Below, piece by piece: positions 8,097-16,208 of a DNA stretch of 64,000 nt (the first letter of the stretch is position 1; each line of letters opens with the position of its first letter). This DNA comes from Sinisalibacter aestuarii (GTDB taxonomy: Bacteria > Pseudomonadota > Alphaproteobacteria > Rhodobacterales > Rhodobacteraceae). Location of the stretch: assembly GCF_027923545.1 (NCBI RefSeq), contig NZ_BROH01000012.1, positions 62,001-126,000 of the forward strand, read 5' to 3'. A model generated the notes under the pieces. The model had not been told where the DNA came from. It did not search any database and saw nothing but the letters and a program-made list of their open reading frames with translations. The position numbers were made by a program, and so were the translations under genes.

Positions 8097-8394
8097 GGTC
8101 TGCGCCCCAGCTCACCCGCGCCGGGGCCGAGGGGCCGCTGGCGCGGAAGGTTTCGCGGAAATGGGCGGGCTCCGGCCCGCGCAGGCCGGGCCGCGCCGGG
8201 GCAAGGTAGGGACCGACCGCGATGTGACCTTCGGCCTCGGCGGCGCTCAGCCGCGCCGCGGCGGCCCCGGCATCGGTGATGAACTCGGCCTGCTCGGGCG
8301 CCTGCACCCAGCGCCCCTCGGCGGTGCGGTAGATCACCCGGCCGGTGGCGAGGTCATTGGCGCTGACGAAGCCGGGATGAAAGGCTTTGGCCAT
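8089..8394 (-). CDS. DUF2849 domain protein
   Basis: This 101-residue protein is the first gene of the sulfate reduction operon. The start at 8394 is supported by AGGAGA upstream; an in-frame start at 8445 would add 17 residues and ignore that element. The sequence (AKAFHPGFVSANDLATGRV, then VIYRTAEGRWVQ) matches DUF2849, a small family of unknown function found just before cysI in alphaproteobacteria. Its fixed position suggests a role in sulfite reductase expression or assembly; that is inference. Confidence 0.8.
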   Translation of the reverse strand: MAKAFHPGFVSANDLATGRVIYRTAEGRWVQAPEQAEFITDAGAAAARLSAAEAEGHIAVGPYLAPARPGLRGPEPAHFRETFRASGPSAPARVSWGADHA

Positions 8395-8470
8395 CGGAAT
8401 CTCCTGTTCGCGTTTGCTCTTGCGTTGCTCATGAAAATAGAACAACGTCCCGAAACAGCGCCAGTAGCTC

Positions 8471-8493
8471 GGACAAATAAGAACGTTTGTTCC
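8471..8493. promoter_or_regulatory. candidate operator between cys operon and Lrp-type regulator
   Basis: The 150-base divergent intergenic region contains an imperfect inverted repeat. The left arm GGACAAA at 8471-8477 faces TTTGTTCC at 8486-8493 across an eight-base spacer. A related half-site (AACAACGTCC) lies at 8441-8450. Symmetry and placement fit autoregulation and control of the cys operon by the Lrp/AsnC protein encoded at 8545. Binding is inferred only from position and symmetry. Confidence 0.4.
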
Positions 8494-8544
8494 AAATTCC
8501 GTGCGATGACAAAATGAACCGCCACCAAATGGGAGGGCTCAGGA

Positions 8545-9006
8545 ATGGATGTGCGTCTCGACGCGATCGACCGGAAAATCCTTGGCGAGCTGCAGGAAGA
8601 TGCCAGCCAGTCGCTGGACGTGATCGCCGCCAAGGTGGGCTCGTCGAAGACCCCGGTCTGGAACCGGATTCGCAAGATGCGCGAGGCTGGGGTGATCGGG
8701 CCGCAGACGGTGATCGTGGATGCCGAGAAACTGGGGATCGAGGCCTGTTTCTTCGTGCTGGTGCGCACCTCCGAGCATGAGGCCGACTGGCAGGAAAAGT
8801 TCCTGTCGACCGTGCGCGCGCGCCCCGAGGTGATGGAGGCGCACCGGCTGGCGGGTGAGATCGACTATATTCTGAAGGTGCGGGTGAAGAACGCCCGTGC
8901 CTATGACGAGTTTTATCAGGCGCTGATCTCGGAAGTGAAGATCTTCAACGTCACCGCGCTTTTGTCGATGGAAGAGATCAAGTTCACCACCGCGCTGCCA
9001 CTCTGA
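8545..9006 (+). CDS. Lrp/AsnC family transcriptional regulator
   Basis: This is a 153-residue regulator with the standard two-part layout. An N-terminal winged helix-turn-helix (LDAIDRKILGELQEDASQSL, then SSKTPVWNRIRKM) is followed by the RAM/AsnC ligand-binding domain with the GEIDYILKV turn. Length is typical. It is divergent from the DUF2849-cysI-cysH-DUF934 operon, so a sulfur amino acid-responsive regulator is likely; Lrp-type proteins sensing cysteine exist in other bacteria. A GGGAGG element precedes the ATG. The effector cannot be read from the sequence. Confidence 0.88.
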   Translation: MDVRLDAIDRKILGELQEDASQSLDVIAAKVGSSKTPVWNRIRKMREAGVIGPQTVIVDAEKLGIEACFFVLVRTSEHEADWQEKFLSTVRARPEVMEAHRLAGEIDYILKVRVKNARAYDEFYQALISEVKIFNVTALLSMEEIKFTTALPL

Positions 9007-9030
9007 AGCTGCGCCGGGCGGCCAGCGCCG

Positions 9031-9062
9031 CGCCGGTGAGTATTTTTGCAAGGATGAAGCAG
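9031..9062 (+). repeat. dispersed intergenic motif, copy 1
   Basis: The core GAGTATTTTTGCAAGGATGA, preceded by CCGGT, recurs at 58832-58869 as GAGTATTTGGGCAAGGATGA in another gene-end setting. This copy fills the short gap between the convergent ends of the Lrp-type gene and the Hint-protein gene. Confidence 0.7.
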
Positions 9063-9566
9063 CTAACCCTTCGCCTGCACCGGCAGCCGGGCCGAGGCGG
9101 CGAGCAGGGTGCCGCCGGCGATCTGGATCACGTGCTGGGCATCGTCGAAGGCCAGTTCGAACAGCCGGGTGGGGGCGGCGCCCTCCAGCCGGGAGATATG
9201 CGCGCCGTCGACGAGCCGCCCGGCCTCGACCAGCGCCGTGCGCTTGCCGAACATGATCCGCGCCCGCCAGTCACGCAGCACGATCTGCTGGCGCGCGGCA
9301 AGCAGGTAGCTGCGCCCGTCGCCCTGCTGGTCCAGCACCGAGGGGCGCAGGCGCACCACCTGATGCGCCGGTGCGGCATGGACGATCACCCGCGCCAGCG
9401 GCACCGCGCCGCGATCCAGCGTGACGACCCGGTCGCCGGGTTCGAGAAATTCCACCGGCAATTCGCCATCGGTGGTGAGGATGCCGGTGCCGGGGCCGAA
9501 GCCGGCCCGCTTCAGGGGCAGCGCCACGCGAATGCGCCTTGCGCCCCCGGTCGAAACCTGGGTCAT
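9063..9566 (-). CDS. Hint domain-containing protein
   Basis: This is a 167-residue protein built almost wholly of a Hedgehog/intein (Hint) domain. Segments seen are GFGPGTGILTTDGELPVE, then FLEPGDRVVTLDRG, then the block containing DQQGDGRSYLLAARQQIVLRD. Short stand-alone Hint proteins of this kind are common in Rhodobacterales and their function is unknown. The residue usually used as a splicing or cleavage nucleophile (Cys or Ser at the domain start) appears replaced by TGI, so autoprocessing activity is doubtful. The start at 9566 is chosen because a TTG start at 9614 would only add a basic stretch. Confidence 0.75.
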   Translation of the reverse strand: MTQVSTGGARRIRVALPLKRAGFGPGTGILTTDGELPVEFLEPGDRVVTLDRGAVPLARVIVHAAPAHQVVRLRPSVLDQQGDGRSYLLAARQQIVLRDWRARIMFGKRTALVEAGRLVDGAHISRLEGAAPTRLFELAFDDAQHVIQIAGGTLLAASARLPVQAKG

Positions 9567-9693
9567 GGGGTACCTGCTCAATATGCCTGTTCTTTTTTTC
9601 ACAGAGTAGCGCAAGAAACGGTTAACGGCGAGGGATTTTTGCCGCGTTTCCGCTCTCGCCCTGCGGCGGCTTGGGTGCTAGAAGGCAGGCCGT

Positions 9694-9777
9694 GCGGGTG
9701 TGGCGGAACTGGTAGACGCACCAGATTTAGGTTCTGGCGCCTTTGGCGTGGGGGTTCGAGTCCCTTCACCCGCACCA
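9694..9777 (+). tRNA. tRNA-Leu (TAG)
   Basis: A complete class II tRNA is visible. The acceptor stem GCGGGTG/CACCCGC, the D arm, the anticodon loop within CCAGATTTAGGTTCTGG with anticodon TAG, a long variable arm (CGCCTTTGGCG), the T loop GGTTCGAGTCC and an encoded 3' CCA are present. It reads CUA codons. It lies upstream of tig and divergent from the Hint-protein gene. Confidence 0.95.
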
Positions 9778-10007
9778 ACCTCGCCTTTTCTGGCGAGGGG
9801 CCACGTTCGGCAGGTGTGTTTCGCGGGAAAGGCGCCGCGAGGGTGCAGCGCCCGGCTCAGGCTCCGGGCGGCAACGGGCCGATGGCCCCTTTCTGCCCGA
9901 TTTCCCCGCGACACACCCTTGCGCCGAACCCCATCCCCCCATAGAAGGGCGTGAAATTTCCCGCGCGCCGCAGGGGCGGCGTGCCTGACGATATGAAGGA
10001 CAACACC

Positions 10008-11339
10008 ATGGCTGTCACCGAGACGCTGAACGAGGGGCTGAAACGCGCCTACCAGCTCATCATCACCGCTCAGGAGCTGGACGACAAGGTCAGCGAAAAG
10101 CTGACCGAGGCCCGGCCCGAGATCGAGATGAAGGGCTTTCGCAAGGGCAAGGTGCCGCTGCCGCTTTTGCGCAAGCAATTCGGCCAGCGCCTGCTTGGCG
10201 AAGCGATGCAGGAACAGATCGACGCGGTGATGAACGCCCATTTCGAGGAAAGCGGCGACCGCCCGGCGATGCAGCCCCAGGTCAAGATGACCAACGAGGA
10301 CTGGAAAGAGGGCGACGACGTGCATGTCGAGATGTCCTACGAGAAACTGCCGGAGATCCCCGAGGTCGACTTCTCGAAGATCGAGCTTGAGCGCCTGGTG
10401 GTGAAGGCGGGCGATGCCGAGATCGACGAGGCGCTGGCCTCGCTGGCGGAAAACGCCCAGAACTTCGAAGATCGCAAGAAGGGCTCGAAGGCCAAGGACG
10501 GCGATCAGGTGGTGCTCGATTTCACCGGCCGCGTGGACGGCGAAGCCTTCGACGGCGGCGCGGCGGAAGATTTTCCGCTGGTGCTCGGCTCGGGTCAGTT
10601 CATCCCCGGCTTCGAGGAGCAGCTTGTCGGCGTGAAGGCCGGTGAGGAAAAGGACGTGAATGTGACCTTCCCCGCCGAATACGGCGCGGCGGAACTGGCG
10701 GGCAAGGAAGCGGTGTTTGCCTGCACCATCAAGGCGGTGAAAGAGCCCAAGGCGGCGGCGATCGACGACGAGCTTGCCAAGCGCTTCGGCGCAGAGGATC
10801 TGGCGCAGCTCAAATCGCAGGTCGCCGAGCGGCTGGAAGCGGAATATACCGGCGCGGCCCGCGCGGTGATCAAGCGCGCCCTGCTCGACAATCTCGATGA
10901 CAGCGTGAGCTTCGAGTTGCCGCAAATGCTGGTCGAGGCCGAGGCCAATCAGATCGCTCACCAGCTCTGGCACGATGAGCATCCGGAAGAGCACGGCCAT
11001 AACCATGGCGAGATCGAAACCACCGATGAGCACACCAAGCTGGCCGAACGCCGCGTGAAGCTGGGCCTGCTGCTCGCCGAGATCGGCCGCAAGGCCGAGG
11101 TCGAGGTGACCGATGCCGAAATGACCCAGGCGATCATGAACCAGGCCCGCCAGTATCCGGGCCAGGAGCGCGCCTTTTTCGATTTCGTGAACCAGAACGC
11201 CGAAGTGCGCCAGCAGATCCAGGCGCCGATCTTCGAAGACAAGGTGGTTGACCTTATTTTCGACGGCGCCAAGGTGAGCGAGAAAGAGGTCTCGAAGGAC
11301 GAGCTTGAAAAGGCCGTCGAAGCGCTCGACGAAGAGTGA
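10008..11339 (+). CDS. tig: trigger factor
   Basis: This 443-residue ribosome-bound chaperone and peptidyl-prolyl isomerase binds nascent chains at the exit tunnel. The N-terminal ribosome-binding domain includes [17 protein letters not shown], a close match to the GFRxGKxP signature. The central FKBP domain contains [19 protein letters not shown] and [16 protein letters not shown], and a long helical C-terminal domain follows. The start at 10008 follows AAGGA; an upstream ATG at 9993 and longer frames are less well placed. The gene ends just before a strong intrinsic terminator at 11363-11388. The clpP-clpX genes that often follow tig are not adjacent here. Confidence 0.96.
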   Translation: MAVTETLNEGLKRAYQLIITAQELDDKVSEKLTEARPEIEMKGFRKGKVPLPLLRKQFGQRLLGEAMQEQIDAVMNAHFEESGDRPAMQPQVKMTNEDWKEGDDVHVEMSYEKLPEIPEVDFSKIELERLVVKAGDAEIDEALASLAENAQNFEDRKKGSKAKDGDQVVLDFTGRVDGEAFDGGAAEDFPLVLGSGQFIPGFEEQLVGVKAGEEKDVNVTFPAEYGAAELAGKEAVFACTIKAVKEPKAAAIDDELAKRFGAEDLAQLKSQVAERLEAEYTGAARAVIKRALLDNLDDSVSFELPQMLVEAEANQIAHQLWHDEHPEEHGHNHGEIETTDEHTKLAERRVKLGLLLAEIGRKAEVEVTDAEMTQAIMNQARQYPGQERAFFDFVNQNAEVRQQIQAPIFEDKVVDLIFDGAKVSEKEVSKDELEKAVEALDEE

Positions 11340-11683
11340 GCCACCGCAGATATTCAGGAAGGGGCCGCTCCGTTGGGGCGGCCTTTTTCATGCTTGGCCT
11401 CGTGGCGGCGCCCGGCGCGGCGCAGGAGCAGGCCGAGGCCTGGCGGGCGGAGAAATGCCGCCTCTACACCCGCGCCTGGGAGATGAGCGCGCCCGGGCTG
11501 GCGCTGTCGGAGCGCTTCGTTGCGGCGCATGATGCCTTTCTGGCCTCCGGCTGCACCATCCGGGGCGAGGTCTGCCCGCAGAGCGATGCCGAGAAGGGGC
11601 TCGCCGACATGCTGACGCTGATGATCGTGATGGAAGGGGCGGCGGGCTCGTTCCTGCCGTTCCACTGCACGGCGGATGGCTAG
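11336..11683 (+). CDS. small secreted hypothetical protein
   Basis: This is a 115-residue protein of unknown function if it starts at the GTG at 11336, which overlaps the tig stop. The region [20 protein letters not shown] followed by AAPGAAQ then reads as a full signal peptide. If it starts at the ATG at 11390, the hydrophobic core is cut short and the start lies right after the U-tract of the tig terminator with no ribosome binding site. Four cysteines remain in the mature part. Its TAG stop shares the bases CTAG with the convergent lytic transglycosylase gene. No family was recognised. Confidence 0.5.
   Translation: MSHRRYSGRGRSVGAAFFMLGLVAAPGAAQEQAEAWRAEKCRLYTRAWEMSAPGLALSERFVAAHDAFLASGCTIRGEVCPQSDAEKGLADMLTLMIVMEGAAGSFLPFHCTADG
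11363..11388 (+). terminator. intrinsic terminator of tig
   Basis: A 9-bp hairpin GGCCGCTCC/GGGGCGGCC with a three-base GTT loop is followed by five T residues. It is 24 bases past the tig stop codon. It also lies within the first codons of the small secreted ORF if that gene starts at its GTG. Confidence 0.85.
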
Positions 11684-12141
11684 CCGCGCAGGCCGGTTTC
11701 TTCCAGCAGCCCGAGACGCTTGGCCTCGTAGTAATAGCCGCGGGCATACCAGCGCATCGCGTCCTGTTTGTCGCCGCCGGCGACGAGATAGGCGCCACGC
11801 AGGTATTTCACGGCGTATTTCAGGTTCACATCCGGGTCGAGCAACTCGCTCGCCGGGCCGCGATGGCCCATCGTGCGCGCCGTTTCGGGCAGGATCTGCA
11901 TCAGGCCGTAATAGGGGCCGTTGCGCGCATCCGCCCGGTAGCCGCTCTCGCGCTGCACCTGAGCATGGACGAGATCGCGCGGCACCTCGTAATGGTCGGC
12001 CCATTTGTCGATGAGCCGGCGGATCTCGGCGGTTTCATAGGGCGATGTCCGGGGGCTGGCCTCGGGCGTGGGGCGTTTGCCGCAGGCGGCGAGTGTGGCA
12101 AGGCTGGCGAGAACGAAAGAACGGCGCGAAAACTGGAACAT
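11680..12141 (-). CDS. lytic transglycosylase, SLT domain lipoprotein
   Basis: This 153-residue protein is likely to cleave peptidoglycan glycan strands non-hydrolytically in the periplasm. A lipoprotein signal ends in LAAC with the lipidated cysteine near residue 20. The SLT domain follows, with the catalytic glutamate in QRESGYR (near residue 65) and the family motifs YYGLMQILPETARTMG and NLKYAVKYLRG. It is shorter than Slt70 or MltC types, a minimal SLT lipoprotein as in many Rhodobacterales. The start at 12141 is chosen because it gives the signal peptide; the frame stays open far upstream antisense to the methyltransferase gene, which is ignored. Confidence 0.88.
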   Translation of the reverse strand: MFQFSRRSFVLASLATLAACGKRPTPEASPRTSPYETAEIRRLIDKWADHYEVPRDLVHAQVQRESGYRADARNGPYYGLMQILPETARTMGHRGPASELLDPDVNLKYAVKYLRGAYLVAGGDKQDAMRWYARGYYYEAKRLGLLEETGLRG

Positions 12142-12303
12142 GAGGGACCCCGGATTGGTTTCTGGCATCCTGCGCCGGCGCGCGCGCGAGGGAAAGCCCG
12201 CCGCAGAGGCTGGGCGGAGGATTGCCCAAAGCAGCGGGCGGCTGCGGCGTGGACCGAAATCCTCCGCTCTGCTAGCGTGGTGCAAACAAACAGGGGGCAG
12301 GGA

Positions 12304-12966
12304 ATGGCAGACACAGACAGCCCGATTTCGCATCTGGTCGACCTCTCGAAGCGCGAGAGCGCCGAGGCGTTCAAAGAGCACATGGAACAGGCGATGCTGT
12401 TTCGCAAGAATGTCGACAACCGGGCCTATTGTATCCGGCGCGCGCTGAACAACGATGTGCCGGACGGTCTGTATATCGAGCTTGGGGTGGCCGCGGGAGC
12501 GGGCTGCCGGCAATTCGGCAAGGCCATGGCGCCGGCGGGCAAGACGCTGACCGGGTTTGACAGTTTCGAGGGGCTTGAGGAGGACTGGACGGGCATTCAG
12601 ACCGGGCGCGCGGCGGGCGCATTCTCGCAAGGCGGCATATTGCCCGACGTGCCCGAAAATGTCTCGCTGGTGGTCGGCTGGGTGCAGGACACGCTGCCGC
12701 CCTACCTCAAGGAGACCGGCAAGGCGCCGTTTGCCTTCATCCATATGGATATGGACACCTACACGCCGACGCGCTTCGCACTGGAAGCGGTCAAGCCGCG
12801 GCTCGTGAAGGGCAGCGTGATCCTGTTTGACGAACTCTACGGCTATCCCGGCTGGCGTCACCACGAGTACAAGGCGCTGCAGGACGTGCTCGCTCCGGAG
12901 AGCTACCAGTATATTTCGTTCGGACGCGACAATGTCGGGATCGAGATGCTGCGCAAGCCGAAATAG
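12304..12966 (+). CDS. TylF/MycF-type SAM-dependent methyltransferase
   Basis: This is a 220-residue class I methyltransferase. The SAM-binding YIELGVAAGAG segment, the FDSFEGL motif typical of TylF/MycF/NovP O-methyltransferases, the metal-ligand-like HMDMDTYTP and the DELYGYPGWRHHEYKAL segment are present. In antibiotic pathways these enzymes methylate sugar hydroxyls; in genomes such as this the substrate is unknown and may be a surface glycan. The start at 12304 follows GGGGGCAGGG. It is transcribed divergently from the lytic transglycosylase and is probably monocistronic. Confidence 0.8.
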   Translation: MADTDSPISHLVDLSKRESAEAFKEHMEQAMLFRKNVDNRAYCIRRALNNDVPDGLYIELGVAAGAGCRQFGKAMAPAGKTLTGFDSFEGLEEDWTGIQTGRAAGAFSQGGILPDVPENVSLVVGWVQDTLPPYLKETGKAPFAFIHMDMDTYTPTRFALEAVKPRLVKGSVILFDELYGYPGWRHHEYKALQDVLAPESYQYISFGRDNVGIEMLRKPK

Positions 12967-12995
12967 GCGCGCGGGCACATCCGTGAACGGGCACG

Positions 12996-13024
12996 AAAAA
13001 GCCGCGCGAGTCGCCCCGCGCGGC
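12996..13024 (-). terminator. intrinsic terminator of the rpsF-rpsR-rplI operon
   Basis: Read on the minus strand, an 8-bp G+C hairpin (GCCGCGCG/CGCGCGGC with an eight-base loop) is followed by TTTTTC. It lies 27 bases past the rplI stop codon. Confidence 0.8.
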
Positions 13025-13050
13025 TGATGATCTTGTCCGAAGGCCGAAGA

Positions 13051-13674
13051 TCACTCTTCGGTTTTTTCCTCGGCCTCGTCCTCGGCGACAGCCTCGGCCA
13101 GATCCGCATCTTCGTCGGTCGCGGCGCCGATATCGTCGAACAGCTCGCCGATCTCGAAGTCATGCGCGGCCTCTTCTTCCGCGGCGAGCTCCTGGATCGA
13201 CTTGCCCGAAGCCTGCAACTCGGCCTCTTCCGGCGAGCGGGCGACGTTCAGCGTGATCTCGACTTCCACTTCCGGGTGCAGGCGCACCTCGACATTGTGC
13301 AGGCCAAGATCCTTGATCGGGGCCTTGAGCACGATCTGCTTCTTGTCGACGGTGAAGCCCTCGGCGGTCGCGGCTTCGGCGGCGTCACGGGGGGTGACCG
13401 AGCCGTAGAGCGAGCCGGAATCGGAGGCCGAGCGAATCACGACGAACTGCTGGCCGCCAAGCTTTTCGGCCAGAGCGTCGGCCTCTTTCTTGGTTTCCAG
13501 GTTGTTCGCCTCAAGCTGGGCTTTCTGGGTTTCGAACTGGGCGATGTTGGCCTCGGAGGCCGTCAGCGCCTTGCCTTGCGGCAGCAGGAAGTTGCGGGCG
13601 TAGCCGGGCTTGACCTCGACCACGTCGCCCATCTGGCCAAGCTTGGCCACACGTTCGAGCAGGATGACTTGCAT
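13051..13674 (-). CDS. rplI: 50S ribosomal protein L9
   Basis: This 207-residue large-subunit protein L9 has the N-terminal rRNA-binding domain ([20 protein letters not shown] and [13 protein letters not shown]), the long connecting helix and the C-terminal domain ([19 protein letters not shown]). L9 is usually about 150 residues. Here about 50 extra, strongly acidic residues rich in Glu, Asp and Ala follow the second domain, a kind of tail seen in several alphaproteobacteria. It is the last gene of rpsF-rpsR-rplI and ends before an intrinsic terminator. Confidence 0.96.
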   Translation of the reverse strand: MQVILLERVAKLGQMGDVVEVKPGYARNFLLPQGKALTASEANIAQFETQKAQLEANNLETKKEADALAEKLGGQQFVVIRSASDSGSLYGSVTPRDAAEAATAEGFTVDKKQIVLKAPIKDLGLHNVEVRLHPEVEVEITLNVARSPEEAELQASGKSIQELAAEEEAAHDFEIGELFDDIGAATDEDADLAEAVAEDEAEEKTEE

Positions 13675-13684
13675 GGGTCCCTCC

Positions 13685-13912
13685 TTACTTCACGGCGTAG
13701 GGCAGAAGGGCGAGGAAGCGGGCGCGCTTGATCGCGCGGGCCAGCTCACGCTGCTTCTTCGCCGAGACGGCGGTGATCCGGCTCGGAACGATCTTGCCGC
13801 GCTCGGAAATGTAGCGCTGCAGGAGCCGGGTGTCTTTGTAGTCGATCTTGGGTGCGTTCTCACCGGAGAACGGGCAGACCTTGCGACGGCGGAAAAACGG
13901 TTTCGCGGCCAT
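13685..13912 (-). CDS. rpsR: 30S ribosomal protein S18
   Basis: This 75-residue small-subunit protein binds S6 and 16S rRNA. The family core is visible as [20 protein letters not shown] and then [20 protein letters not shown]. Length is normal. It is 18 bases after rpsF and 10 bases before rplI in the conserved rpsF-rpsR-rplI operon. Confidence 0.97.
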   Translation of the reverse strand: MAAKPFFRRRKVCPFSGENAPKIDYKDTRLLQRYISERGKIVPSRITAVSAKKQRELARAIKRARFLALLPYAVK

Positions 13913-13930
13913 GACTTAGCTCTCCTTCAC

Positions 13931-14290
13931 TCAGCGATCGCGGCGCTCGCGGCGGTCGCCACGATCGTCACGTTTCTGCATCTGCACCGAGGGGCCTTCC
14001 TCGTGGGCGTCGACCTTGATCGTCAGCACGCGCATCACATCGTCGTGCAGGCGCATCAGGCGTTCCATCTCCTGGACGGCGGTCGCGGGCGCGTCGGTTT
14101 TCAGAAAGGCGTAGTGGCCTTTGCGGTTCTTGTTGATCTTGTAGGCCATCGTCTTGACGCCCCAGTACTCGCTTTCAACGACGTTGCCGCCATTGTCCTT
14201 GAGGACGGTGCCAAAATGTTCGATGAGGCCCTCGGCCTGCGCGTTGGAAAGATCCTGACGCGCGATCATCACATGCTCGTAAAGCGGCAT
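13931..14290 (-). CDS. rpsF: 30S ribosomal protein S6
   Basis: This 119-residue small-subunit protein S6 begins MPLYEHVMIARQDLS and carries the family segments VVESEYWGVKTMAYKINKNR and GHYAFLKTD. The C-terminal tail is short and charged (RDDRGDRRERRDR). It heads the rpsF-rpsR-rplI operon. In several bacteria an S6:S18 complex binds an rpsF leader RNA; I could not identify that structure with confidence in the 255-base upstream region. Confidence 0.97.
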   Translation of the reverse strand: MPLYEHVMIARQDLSNAQAEGLIEHFGTVLKDNGGNVVESEYWGVKTMAYKINKNRKGHYAFLKTDAPATAVQEMERLMRLHDDVMRVLTIKVDAHEEGPSVQMQKRDDRGDRRERRDR

Positions 14291-14545
14291 GTCAGCTCCA
14301 GTTCTGTCAGGCGGGCTTCAAAGGGCGGGCAGATCCTTCCGCTCCCACCCACGAGAGGCCACGCGGTTCGCAAACATGCGGAAGGACGGGGCCTTATACA
14401 CCCTTGTGCTCATGATGCAAGCCGGCGGGCCCGGATCGCGCTGTGGTTGCGCCAACAGCAGAGAATCGCCCAGAGCGTGCCCCAATTCCGACAGAATGAG
14501 GCGCGACCACTTAACGAAAGGATAAGAACAAACCCGAGGTACGCC

Positions 14546-15130
14546 ATGTCTGCAACGGCCAACGAGTTTGAGTTCGGATCGCGCCCATCGTTAGGCGCGG
14601 ACGGGGCAGGTGGCCCCTTTGTTGTCAGCACCGAGAGCGGCTATGCGATCCGCGCCGGTGCCCCCCGTCAGGGCGCGCGCGCGGTGCTCGCCTCTGGCGC
14701 CCGGTTCGCGGGCACCTTTCTGCTGATCGCGGCGGCAGGGCTGCTCATCGTGCCCGATGGCGACGCGAGCAACGGGCTCGTCTCGATGAAACTCGCCGCG
14801 CTGGTGATGTTCGCCGTTACCGGCATTCTGCTGCTGAATGTCGGCGCCGAAGGGGATTATCCCGAATTGCATGTCGATACGGTAGCGGGCCAGATCCAGA
14901 TCGGGCGGCGGCACCTGCGCGGCGATTTCGATCCGCGTGTGACCCTCGACTTTGCCGATGTGTCCTCGGTCTATCTGCTGCGCTCGAAGGATCACAGCCG
15001 CCCGGCGCGGCTTTTCCTGCGGATCGGCGGCGGTGATGACGCGATCGAGGTGGCCTCGGGCCGCGAGGCGTCGCTCGACCACCTGCGCACGATGCTGGTG
15101 CGGGATCTGGCGCAAGCCGCCGCTGACTGA
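14546..15130 (+). CDS. hypothetical inner membrane protein
   Basis: This is a 194-residue protein of unknown function. After about 50 soluble residues there are two membrane helices (near AGTFLLIAAAGLLIV and LAALVMFAVTGILLL). A cytoplasmic domain of about 90 residues rich in beta-strand-like sequence follows, including VAGQIQIGRRHLRG and SSVYLLRSKDHSRPARLFLR, which may be a PH-like fold. The ATG at 14546 is preceded by a weak GAGGT element. It is divergent from rpsF and ends at a strong terminator. No family name can be given. Confidence 0.7.
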   Translation: MSATANEFEFGSRPSLGADGAGGPFVVSTESGYAIRAGAPRQGARAVLASGARFAGTFLLIAAAGLLIVPDGDASNGLVSMKLAALVMFAVTGILLLNVGAEGDYPELHVDTVAGQIQIGRRHLRGDFDPRVTLDFADVSSVYLLRSKDHSRPARLFLRIGGGDDAIEVASGREASLDHLRTMLVRDLAQAAAD

Positions 15131-15156
15131 CCGGCACCGGCCCGACGGCCTTCGGA

Positions 15157-15189
15157 GCGCCGCGCCGCAGAGCGCGGCGCTTTTCTTTT
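15157..15189 (+). terminator. intrinsic terminator
   Basis: A perfect 9-bp hairpin GCGCCGCGC/GCGCGGCGC with a six-base loop is followed by TTTTCTTTT. It ends the membrane-protein gene and insulates fabD. Confidence 0.9.
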
Positions 15190-15240
15190 GCCCCGCCCCG
15201 CGCTATCCCCGGCAGGAACGGATATGACACGGGAGGGGCC

Positions 15241-16182
15241 ATGAGCCGCGCATTCGTATTCCCCGGGCAGGGGGCGCAGACGATCGGCATGGGCAAGGAG
15301 CTGGCCGGGGCCTTTCCGGCCGCGAAGGCGGTGTTCGACGAGGTCGACGAGGCACTTGGCGAAAAGCTGAGCGCGCTGATCTGGGAGGGCGAGCAAGAGG
15401 TGCTGACCCTCACGCAGAACGCCCAGCCGGCGCTGATGGCCACCTCGCTCGCCGCGATGCGCGCGCTTGAGGCCGAGGGGGTGACGGTGGAGGCCGCCGC
15501 TTTCGTCGCCGGGCATTCGCTGGGCGAATATTCCGCGCTTGCCGCCGCCGGGGCGCTCAGCGTGGCCGACACGGCCCGCCTGCTGCGCACGCGCGGCGAG
15601 GCGATGCAAAAAGCCGTGCCGGTGGGCGTGGGCGCGATGGCCGCGCTTCTCGGGCTCGATTTCGAAGCCGCGGTGGCGGTGGCGCGGGAGGCGGCGCAGG
15701 GCGAGGTCTGCCAGGCGGCGAATGACAACGATCCCGGCCAGGTGGTCGTGTCCGGCCACAAGGCGGCGGTGGAGCGCGCGGTAGAGATCGCCAAGGGCAA
15801 GGGCGCCAAGCGCGCGGTGTTGCTGCCGGTCTCCGCGCCGTTCCACTGTGCCCTGATGCAGCCGGCCGCGGAGGTGATGGCCGAGGCGCTCAGCCATGTG
15901 AATATCGAACGCCCCAAGGTGCCGCTGGTGGCCAATGTGCGTGCCAGCGCGATTTCCGACCCGACGACGATCCGCTCGTTGCTGGTCGAGCAGGTCACCG
16001 GCTCGGTCCGTTGGCGCGAGAGCGTGGCCTGGATGGGGGCCGAAGGCGTGACGGAGATCTGGGAAATCGGCGCGGGCAAGGCGCTCTCGGGCATGGTGCG
16101 CCGCATCGACCGCGAGATCGCGACCCGCAATATCGGCACGCCCGATGAGGTGAAGGCCGCCGTCGAAAGCCTCGCCGTCTGA
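15241..16182 (+). CDS. fabD: malonyl-CoA:ACP transacylase
   Basis: This 313-residue enzyme loads malonyl groups onto acyl carrier protein (EC 2.3.1.39), the entry step of fatty acid synthesis. The N-terminal FPGQGAQ motif, the nucleophile serine in GHSLGEYSAL (Ser93) and the catalytic histidine in APFHCALM (His202) are all present. Length is normal. It starts the fabD-fabG-acpP cluster, with 26 bases before fabG. The usual partners plsX, fabH and fabF are not in the window. Confidence 0.96.
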   Translation: MSRAFVFPGQGAQTIGMGKELAGAFPAAKAVFDEVDEALGEKLSALIWEGEQEVLTLTQNAQPALMATSLAAMRALEAEGVTVEAAAFVAGHSLGEYSALAAAGALSVADTARLLRTRGEAMQKAVPVGVGAMAALLGLDFEAAVAVAREAAQGEVCQAANDNDPGQVVVSGHKAAVERAVEIAKGKGAKRAVLLPVSAPFHCALMQPAAEVMAEALSHVNIERPKVPLVANVRASAISDPTTIRSLLVEQVTGSVRWRESVAWMGAEGVTEIWEIGAGKALSGMVRRIDREIATRNIGTPDEVKAAVESLAV

Positions 16183-16208
16183 GCGCGGCGCAACGAAAAG
16201 GACTGGAT

